In this document: positions 1 to 4,419 of the stretch, in pieces
Position numbering within the stretch: position 1 is the first letter of the stretch
Layout of the letters: every line of letters starts with the position of its first letter
DNA from: Deltaproteobacteria bacterium
GTDB lineage: Bacteria > Desulfobacterota > Desulfomonilia > UBA1062
Length of the DNA: 5,120 nucleotides
Direction of reading: 5' to 3'
Assembly: GCA_020053185.1 (NCBI GenBank)
Contig: JAGVNP010000284.1
Coordinates: forward strand, 1-5,120
Notes under the pieces: model-generated
Seen by the model: the letters and a program-made list of their open reading frames with translations, nothing else
Database searches by the model: none
Told to the model about the DNA's origin: nothing
Translations under genes and position numbers: made by a program

Positions 1-81
1 AACAGCGCAAAAAAAATTGTCTGGCAATTTACGACACCAGACGCTCGGATTAAACTGAAGCGTCTCTATCCGAATTTGTAG
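1..81 (+). CDS. Partial CDS, C-terminal tail of a probable transposase (IS630-like?)
   Basis: A frame open from the left edge runs 26 codons to TAG at 79-81. The other two forward frames close earlier, at about 50 and 57. The peptide is basic and protein-like: it contains VWQFTTPDARIKLKRLYP and ends NL. A tail of the form 'W-x-F-T-x-x-D-A-R-x-K-L-K-R-L-Y-P' resembles what I remember from the C-termini of DDE transposases of the IS630/Tc1-mariner type. This rests on memory of family style and not on an alignment. The catalytic DDE residues would lie outside the window, so activity cannot be judged. The tRNA gene begins 66 bases after the stop. Alternatives are another C-terminal fragment, or a chance open frame within a structured stretch, because several short inverted repeats overlap it. 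Confidence 0.42.
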   Translation, partial: NSAKKIVWQFTTPDARIKLKRLYPNL

Positions 82-147
82 ACGTTACATGGTACTAGTC
101 TGTCTTGACTGGGAATACCCCTTATGTTACCAGAGTATGCATTGTGT

Positions 148-223
148 GGGGCCGTAGCTCAATTGGGAGAGCGCATGAATGGCATTCATGAGGTCGAGGG
201 TTCGATTCCCTTCGGCTCCACCA
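148..223 (+). tRNA. tRNA-Ala (anticodon GGC)
   Basis: A complete cloverleaf can be drawn by hand. The 7-bp acceptor stem is GGGGCCG (148-154) with CGGCTCC (213-219). The D stem is GCTC/GAGC (157-160/169-172) and the anticodon stem is CATGA/TCATG (174-178/186-190). The seven-base loop has T180 before anticodon GGC at 181-183. The variable region is AGGTC. The T stem is GAGGG/CCCTT (196-200/208-212) around TTCGATT. A220 is the discriminator, and CCA is encoded at 221-223. The third acceptor pair is G150-T217, the G3-U70 wobble that is the main alanine identity element, which agrees with the anticodon (reads GCC, and GCU by wobble). No convincing promoter or terminator was found for it; a TTGACT at 105-110 has no good -10 partner. 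Confidence 0.97.
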
Positions 224-322
224 ATTCAATTAAAGAATTCTCTCCCCTTGTTAAATTACTGGAGCAAATATTTTGTATGCAATTATTCCCTACACAATTT
301 ATCTGAATGCTTGCCTTCCATA

Positions 323-351
323 TTGAAAAGTGGCACTATCTTGAAGATAGG
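323..351 (+). promoter_or_regulatory. Possible promoter with embedded 15-bp palindrome before the aminotransferase operon
   Basis: CTATCTT (336-342) and AAGATAG (344-350) are perfect inverted arms around a single G at 343, ending 35 bases before the ATG at 386. A TTGAAA (323-328, five of six to the -35 consensus) is followed at 17 bases by GATAGG (346-351, only three of six to the -10 consensus). The palindrome would then cover the spacer and the -10, a typical place for an operator. The weak -10 makes the promoter itself doubtful. The same palindrome could also fold in RNA as a 5-bp stem with loop TTGAA. No regulator gene is visible in the window. Confidence 0.3.
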
Positions 352-385
352 TTTGGATGAATTCTTTTTAATCAAGGAGGCTGAA

Positions 386-1654
386 ATGAACGAAGACCTT
401 GAAAAAATCAAGAAACAAGCCCTTGCCGATTTTGCCGAATATTTAAGCCCGATGAAAACCCGCACCATGAAAAGCGCTGGCCTTGATATCATCGAAGACA
501 AGCGCGAAGGCGCATCAGTGTGGGATATAACAGGCAAGAAATACATCGACTGCCAGACAGGCTCTGGCATCATGAATGTGGGCAGACATAACAAAGAGAT
601 CGCAGATGCACTTAAAAAGGCTCTCGACACCTATGACATCGGCGTATTCCTCCTGTGCTCAAAACAAAAGGCAGACCTGGCAAAAAAGCTCGAAGAGATC
701 ACGCCTGGAGATCTCAAATGCACGATCTTCGGAACAGGAGGAGGCGAGGCAAATGATGCTGCAATAAAGATCGCGCGCGGCTACACCATGAAAAAAGAAA
801 TCATCTATACAGAAAAAGCCTACCACGGCCACACTGGCTTTGCTCTTTCTGCCATTGGACGCGATGCATACAAGGAGCCATTTGAGCCTCTCATGCCTGG
901 ATTCAAGATGGTGCCTTTCGGCGATGCAGACGCAATACGAAAGACAATAACAAAAGACACTGCTGCAGTGATACTGGAACCTATACAGGGAGAAGGTGGA
1001 ATCAATATCCCGCCAGACAGCTATCTACCAGAAGTACGAAAGATATGCACTGAGAACGACGTTCTTCTTATACTGGATGAAATACAGACCGGATTTGCGC
1101 GCACAGGAAAGATGTTTGCATCCGAGCACTGGGGCGTGGTGCCTGATATCATGACAGTGGCAAAATCATTAGGCGGCGGCATCTATCCGATCTCTGCAAC
1201 TATCTTCAAAGAAGAGATAATGGACTTCTTTATCCCGCACCCATTCATCCACCTCTCTACATTCGGTGGTTCTGATCTCGGCTGTATTGTGGGCCTTGCA
1301 ACCATTGAATATATCCAGAAACACAATCTAGCTGATCATGCAGCAAAGATGGGAGAACGTTTCAGAAAAGGATTTGATAGGCTCGTAAAAGATTTTCCTG
1401 ATTTGTTGCTCGAAGTAAGACAAAAAGGACTCATGATGGGGCTCCAGTATACGAACCAGTCTATAGGCCCCAGGCTTACCAAAAAACTTGCTGAGCGTGG
1501 CGTGATTGCAGTCTACACAGGTAATGACCCGAGCATATGCCGCTTCATGCCGCCGCTTGTCATCACACCGGAAGAAGTGGACTTTGTCCTGAATGCACTT
1601 GAAGATTCCATGAAAGCGATCTCAAAAGAGAGCGGGATCGGTAAAAACGATTGA
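386..1654 (+). CDS. Class III PLP-dependent aminotransferase (acetylornithine/putrescine aminotransferase type)
   Basis: This 422-residue cytoplasmic enzyme has the usual length for the class III (fold type I) aminotransferases. These move an amino group from an amino acid or amine to a 2-oxo acid through pyridoxal phosphate. Landmarks: WDITGKKYIDC at 46-56, glycine-rich cofactor phosphate loop GTGGGEAND at 116-124, YHGHT at 146-150, EPIQGEGG at 198-205, LDEIQTG at 230-236 with Asp231 for the pyridine nitrogen, and AKSLGGG at 259-265 with Lys260 as the expected Schiff-base lysine. TFGG lies at 292-295, and RFMPPL at 386-391 carries the likely carboxylate-binding arginine. The stretch HPFIHLSTFGG and the C-terminal part recall putrescine aminotransferase (PatA/YgjG) more than ArgD, but the substrate is not determined. 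The phosphate loop reads GGGE where most relatives have SGTE or SGAE. The frame stays open upstream to an ATG at 179 inside the tRNA gene. The ATG at 386 is chosen because AAGGAGG (374-380) lies five bases before it and homology begins after it. It is first of three co-directional genes. Confidence 0.94.
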   Translation: MNEDLEKIKKQALADFAEYLSPMKTRTMKSAGLDIIEDKREGASVWDITGKKYIDCQTGSGIMNVGRHNKEIADALKKALDTYDIGVFLLCSKQKADLAKKLEEITPGDLKCTIFGTGGGEANDAAIKIARGYTMKKEIIYTEKAYHGHTGFALSAIGRDAYKEPFEPLMPGFKMVPFGDADAIRKTITKDTAAVILEPIQGEGGINIPPDSYLPEVRKICTENDVLLILDEIQTGFARTGKMFASEHWGVVPDIMTVAKSLGGGIYPISATIFKEEIMDFFIPHPFIHLSTFGGSDLGCIVGLATIEYIQKHNLADHAAKMGERFRKGFDRLVKDFPDLLLEVRQKGLMMGLQYTNQSIGPRLTKKLAERGVIAVYTGNDPSICRFMPPLVITPEEVDFVLNALEDSMKAISKESGIGKND

Positions 1655-1666
1655 TGGAGGAATGAT

Positions 1667-2026
1667 ATGGCAGCAAAAGAAGAAATCCTTGAGGCTCTGG
1701 CAGATTATCAGGTTCAGTGCAATAACAATGCCCGCCTGCGAAGAATGCAGAGAGATTGGTCAAAGCTGATCCATTTCCTGTCTGAGGACACTGGCGACTA
1801 TTTTACCATGGATGTGAAAAACGGTGAGATTATGTCCTACGAGTCAGGCGCAAGCGGGACTCCTGATATTATTGTAACCACTTTGAGCGAAAACCTATGC
1901 GACATGTTCTGGGGCGATCTCAATCCATCACAGAAATATCTGGACGGCGAGATAAAGGTAAAGGCAACCCAGGAAGATATCATGCGGCTCGATGCCATCA
2001 CCATGATCATATGGCCTGACGTATAA
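1667..2026 (+). CDS. SCP-2 sterol-transfer-like domain protein
   Basis: This 119-residue protein is essentially one SCP-2-like domain with a short helical N-terminus, and it has no signal peptide or membrane segment. The recognisable pattern is FTMDVKNGE (46-54), PDIIVTT (66-72), then L..MFWGDLNP (77-87), YLDGEIKVKA (91-100) and DIMRLDAI (104-111). This is the usual succession of strands and amphipathic helix lining the hydrophobic pocket of the fold. Known members bind sterols, fatty acids or acyl chains, and many bacterial stand-alone forms have no assigned ligand. GGAGG at 1656-1660, six bases before the ATG, fixes the start. The gene begins 12 bases after the aminotransferase stop and ends 9 bases before the permease start, so co-transcription is very likely. 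Its role beside an aminotransferase and a permease is unknown. It might bind a hydrophobic substrate or intermediate, which is inference only. Confidence 0.9.
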   Translation: MAAKEEILEALADYQVQCNNNARLRRMQRDWSKLIHFLSEDTGDYFTMDVKNGEIMSYESGASGTPDIIVTTLSENLCDMFWGDLNPSQKYLDGEIKVKATQEDIMRLDAITMIIWPDV

Positions 2027-2035
2027 GGAGACACT

Positions 2036-3436
2036 ATGACAACCTTAAAAAAGGTCTTAAAACTCCGTACTGTTGTGTCTACTTCTGCCGGAATGGCCTT
2101 AGCGACTTCATGCTATCTCGCAGGACTGCAGGTAGCAACCATCATGGTAGGCGAACTCGCATGGATCTCCATTCTTGTTGCAGGATTCTTTTGCCTTCTT
2201 TCCTCCATGTGCTTTTCTGAGCTAACATCCCTGTACCCAACAGCAGCCGGCATAAAACTCTTTATCCAAAGTGCATTCAATGAAAAGGCGGCAATTGCAA
2301 TCGGGGCTTTCTATGTGCTCTTGGGCATCTCAATGGTAGGAGCTGAAAGCTATCTGCTCTCCAGCGTGCTCTCCGGCACTTTTACAATGGTAAACGCTAA
2401 TATCGATAAATTCATATGGATGCTCTTTTTTATCGTGTTCGTTGCCTGCATAAATTACCGGGGAATCTTTATCACAGGTCTTGTCCAGGATATCCTCACA
2501 TATATCATGCTTGGCTTTCTCGTCATTGTATCGATCTATACATTCAGTACCCAAGATATTGCAATGAGTGCTGCGCTCCAAAGCACTCAATTTACTTTGG
2601 CAAATGTGCTCAAAGCTGCTGGTGTCGGAGTATTCCTCTATGTAGGATTCGAATGGGTCACGCCTCTTGCAGAGGAGACTACTGACTACAAACTTATTGG
2701 ACGCGGCATGATGATTGCGATAGGAATTCTCTCAATAGTCTATTCCATGTTCGTGGTAGCCATGTACACAGGACTCACCAAGGAACAGCTCGTTTCAGGA
2801 ACACCTATCCCTCATATTGTATTTGCGCGAAATCTTTTTGGCACTCCCGGAGTGATCTTCTTTATCTTTATGAGTATTCTGGCCTCTGTCACCTCATTCA
2901 ATGCAGGCCTGCTCAATACCTCGCGGTTCGCCTATGCAATGGCGCGGGATAATGTGCTGCCAAAAGTATTCAGCAAGCTGCACCCTGATTATGCCACACC
3001 GTGGGTTTCCATACTTGCACTATTGGTCTTTGCAATAATAATCAGTTTCTTCATACTCATCACGCACCAGTACCTTTTTATTATTGTCATGGCAGCTGCA
3101 TTGGAGTGCATCATTTACGTAGTAATGGCAGTTTGCGTAATCCGCTTAAGGAAAAAACAACCTGATGCAGAGCGCTCATTCAAAATTCCGTTTGGAAACC
3201 TTATCCCGATAATCACCATTGTGGTTTTCACCGGACTTGCATTGGGTCTTTTTGCCGATGTGAGCAGAGACTATTCAGGCAAAGTCCTTTTCCACAATTA
3301 CTGGGTTGCGCTTGTGATGTTTGCGTTTGCCATTGCTACCACACTCTATACGCTCTTTGTTGTTCCTGTATTTAAAAATAAGGCAGCAGAGCTGGCAAAA
3401 ACCAGACAGAAGCGGCGGCCTGGGCGGCAGGCGTAA
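2036..3436 (+). CDS. APC-superfamily amino acid/polyamine permease
   Basis: This 466-residue inner-membrane transporter has about 12 hydrophobic segments (roughly 15-34, 41-62, 86-112, 125-142, 146-170, 190-210, 222-246, 268-294, 322-342, 346-370, 386-408, 420-446), the length and layout of the amino acid-polyamine-organocation family. Family-like marks are the small-residue break in helix 1 (STSAGMALA, 15-23), SELTSLYPTAAG after helix 2 (61-72), FLYVGFEWVTPLAEE in and after helix 6 (200-214), and TSRFAYAMARDNVLPKVF (295-312). That last motif is the conserved loop after helix 8, followed by HPDYATPW. The positively charged tail (RQKRRPGR) fits a cytoplasmic C-terminus. The SD AAGGAG (2025-2030) overlaps the preceding TAA and lies five bases before the ATG, so translational coupling is likely. 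As last gene of the operon it probably imports, or exchanges, the compound handled by the aminotransferase. The substrate cannot be named from sequence. Confidence 0.93.
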   Translation: MTTLKKVLKLRTVVSTSAGMALATSCYLAGLQVATIMVGELAWISILVAGFFCLLSSMCFSELTSLYPTAAGIKLFIQSAFNEKAAIAIGAFYVLLGISMVGAESYLLSSVLSGTFTMVNANIDKFIWMLFFIVFVACINYRGIFITGLVQDILTYIMLGFLVIVSIYTFSTQDIAMSAALQSTQFTLANVLKAAGVGVFLYVGFEWVTPLAEETTDYKLIGRGMMIAIGILSIVYSMFVVAMYTGLTKEQLVSGTPIPHIVFARNLFGTPGVIFFIFMSILASVTSFNAGLLNTSRFAYAMARDNVLPKVFSKLHPDYATPWVSILALLVFAIIISFFILITHQYLFIIVMAAALECIIYVVMAVCVIRLRKKQPDAERSFKIPFGNLIPIITIVVFTGLALGLFADVSRDYSGKVLFHNYWVALVMFAFAIATTLYTLFVVPVFKNKAAELAKTRQKRRPGRQA

Positions 3437-3443
3437 TAAAGAC

Positions 3444-3576
3444 AGTGAATAGTAAAGAGTAAATAGTGAAAAGTAAGAAGCTGAAAGCTAAAAGGTGAAG
3501 GGATAAGGGTTCGGGGATTAAGGATTCAGGGGTAAGGATTAAAGGCAAAGGGACAAAGGCACAGAGGCACAAAGAA
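3444..3576. repeat. Degenerate 7-base-periodic purine-rich tract
   Basis: From 3444 the sequence divides into successive heptads with almost no slip. The first five units follow AGTRAAN (AGTGAAT at 3444-3450, AGTAAAT at 3458-3464). Later units drift to AGCTGAA (3479-3485), GGGATTA (3514-3520), AGGATTA (3535-3541) and AGGGACA (3549-3555). About 19 units can be followed, and G holds the second position in most of the first 16. The tract starts eight bases after the permease stop. The + strand is rich in A and G and poor in C. Because 7 is not a multiple of 3, a stop occurs in every forward frame. The reverse strand stays open for about 70 codons, but that hydrophobic reading is a by-product of composition. 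No function is known to me. Confidence 0.8.
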
Positions 3577-3588
3577 AAAAGCATTTAG

Positions 3589-3742
3589 CTGCCGGCAGTT
3601 AGTTACCCTCTCCCACTCATTGATGTGGACATTGAGCAGTATAAAAAAATCATCTGAAGGATGTGGTTATGGATACGATCCCAGAAGACCAGAACAGACT
3701 ACTAATATGTGGGTCGTAAGGTATAAGTTTATGAGAAACTGA
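3589..3742 (+). pseudogene. Possible decayed short gene with a frame break at an A7 run
   Basis: One forward frame (open from 3589) reads YPLPLIDVDIEQYKKII and stops at 3655-3657. The frame one base further along is open through the same place and reads EGCGYGYDPRRPEQTT and then MWVVRYKFMRN before TGA at 3740-3742. Both readings have ordinary amino-acid composition. They abut at a run of seven A's (3643-3649), where loss of one A would join them into a single frame of about 50 codons. This looks like the 3' part of a broken gene. It could equally be chance open frames in non-coding DNA. I do not recognise the peptide, and no start codon with a good ribosome binding site precedes it. Confidence 0.2.
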
Positions 3743-3770
3743 TTGTAAAACAGAATATATTTGTTAAAAT
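3743..3770 (+). promoter_or_regulatory. Candidate sigma-70-type promoter with extended -10
   Basis: TTGTAA (3743-3748) is separated by 16 bases from TAAAAT (3765-3770, five of six to TATAAT). The -10 is preceded by TG at 3762-3763, giving the extended TGn motif. Transcription would start near 3777, leaving a very short leader that still contains AGGAG (3779-3783) before the ATG at 3789. The local AT-rich context fits, but such matches are also common by chance there. Confidence 0.45.
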
Positions 3771-3788
3771 CCAAAGACAGGAGAATAT

Positions 3789-4073
3789 ATGGATGCTTCA
3801 GAGGAAGAAGTAAAAAAAATTAATAAGAAGATATTTTATAAAGAGATATTTATCGAATATCCCGTAGTATTTTTAATTATGTTTTTTGTCTTTACTAAAC
3901 TTTTGCGTGTTGACATGTCTTTTGCTGGGATTTTTTGTATAACAATGTACGTTTTACTTGTTCTTCGATGTTATTGGGGTATGCGTGGGCTTAGTTGGTT
4001 ACTTCCTCGTGACAAATTTAAGGAGAGTCTCAAGTCTACATCGAATAAGAAGGGTAAGGATATTCCACAATAA
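3789..4073 (+). CDS. Small two-helix membrane protein, unknown function
   Basis: The 94-residue product is not one I recognise. It has a charged N-terminus with acidic then lysine-rich parts (EEEVKKINKK, 5-14). A hydrophobic segment at about 24-39 is followed by a short turn (KLLRVDM) and a second hydrophobic segment at about 44-62. The C-terminal tail is polar and lysine-rich (from 75). This suggests an inner-membrane hairpin with both ends in the cytoplasm, by the positive-inside rule. AGGAG (3779-3783) lies five bases before the ATG, and a candidate promoter precedes it. Codon use is visibly more AT-rich than in the preceding operon, which may point to separate origin or weak expression constraint. 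The next gene starts 36 bases downstream in the same direction and also encodes a two-helix protein, so the two may act together. Confidence 0.75.
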   Translation: MDASEEEVKKINKKIFYKEIFIEYPVVFLIMFFVFTKLLRVDMSFAGIFCITMYVLLVLRCYWGMRGLSWLLPRDKFKESLKSTSNKKGKDIPQ

Positions 4074-4109
4074 AGACATCTTTGTCACAAAGTATAGGGA
4101 GCATAAACG

Positions 4110-4349
4110 ATGATAGACAAATACATGATAGCACTGATGAGTATCTTAGTTGTTGGTATAGTAGGTTTTGCTGTTTTGGAGCGGGGGATCTCTCTCTTTA
4201 CAAGAGGATGGTTTGCTTCAATGGGAAGGCATATTTTCCCCACGGATAAGACAGAATTAAAACGATCGGGTCTTCAAGTCATGGTCATTGGGATATTCAT
4301 TTTTACCATCTCCCTTGTGGCATTCGTGATTTGGAAATCCTTACTATAG
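4110..4349 (+). CDS. Small two-helix membrane protein, unknown function
   Basis: The 79-residue product is not one I recognise. It has hydrophobic segments at about 6-22 and 55-76, joined by a 30-residue polar loop with several basic residues (RGWFASMGRHIFPTDKTELKR, roughly 32-52). By the positive-inside rule that loop should be cytoplasmic, with both ends on the outer face. This is opposite to the topology inferred for the preceding small protein. The start ATG is preceded by AGGGAG (4096-4101) at eight bases. An in-frame stop before the start and the typical hydrophobic pattern support a real gene. It is probably co-transcribed with its upstream neighbour across the 36-base gap, and it converges with ffh, 70 bases separating the two stops. 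Confidence 0.77.
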   Translation: MIDKYMIALMSILVVGIVGFAVLERGISLFTRGWFASMGRHIFPTDKTELKRSGLQVMVIGIFIFTISLVAFVIWKSLL

Positions 4350-4419
4350 GTAAAGATAGTATACCTAAAGAGCTATTTTATTGGAGGGACAAAGGTGTCA
4401 GGCCTTGACATAAGACGTC
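4350..4419. other. Convergent intergenic gap with two weak hairpins
   Basis: Transcripts from both sides should end here. TAGGTA (4347-4352) and TACCTA (4362-4367) form a 6-bp AT-rich stem with a 9-base loop, followed by a T-rich stretch (TATTTTATT, from about 4374). TGTCA (4396-4400) and TGACA (4406-4410) form a 5-bp stem around GGCCT without a T run on either strand. Neither is a good Rho-independent terminator, so termination may be Rho-dependent or read through into antisense. Confidence 0.3.

Larger units (their letters stand above)
3437..3788. other. Spacer without a convincing gene between the permease and the small membrane protein genes
   Basis: This 352-base stretch contains, in order, the heptad-periodic purine tract (3444-3576), a short palindrome CTGCCGGCAG (3589-3598), fragmentary short open frames around an A7 run (3589-3742, possibly a decayed gene), and a candidate promoter (3743-3770) with ribosome binding site for the next gene. 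No Rho-independent terminator with a GC-rich stem and T run was seen after the permease. Confidence 0.7.

Noticed and set aside
105..133. TTGACT at 105-110 as a -35 box for tRNA-Ala
   Set aside because: At 16-18 bases downstream only TTACCA-like sequence is found. The nearest TATGTT (123-128) is 12 bases away, too close.
223..242. AATTC/GAATT hairpin as terminator for the tRNA
   Set aside because: The stem is only 5 bp and AT-rich, and it is followed by C/T-mixed sequence without a T run.
124..306. A 60-codon forward open frame crossing the tRNA gene
   Set aside because: It contains AVAQLGERMNGI and GSIPFGSTN, the usual false translation of a tRNA, and no ribosome binding site precedes it.
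331..346. Sigma-54 promoter (TGGCAC followed by TTGA)
   Set aside because: The gap between the two elements is one base short and the essential GC of the -12 element is missing.
179..385. A longer N-terminus for the aminotransferase starting at an ATG at 179
   Set aside because: That start lies inside the tRNA gene, and the extra 69 residues do not resemble the family. The ATG at 386 has a strong AAGGAGG at the right distance.
3372..3584. A 70-codon reverse-strand open frame coding a hydrophobic, leucine-rich peptide
   Set aside because: It is the complement of the purine-rich heptad tract and the permease 3' end. The hydrophobicity follows from T-rich codons, and there is no ribosome binding site.
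3669..3719. A 16-codon frame (MDTIPEDQNRLLICGS) with AAGGA upstream
   Set aside because: It is too short to support and lies in the same unstable stretch as two competing frames.
4072..4092. Short inverted repeats AAAGA/TCTTT and CTTTG/CAAAG between the two small membrane protein genes
   Set aside because: The stems are 5 bp with tiny loops, overlap each other, and have no T run. They are not a terminator and not clearly above chance in AT-rich DNA.
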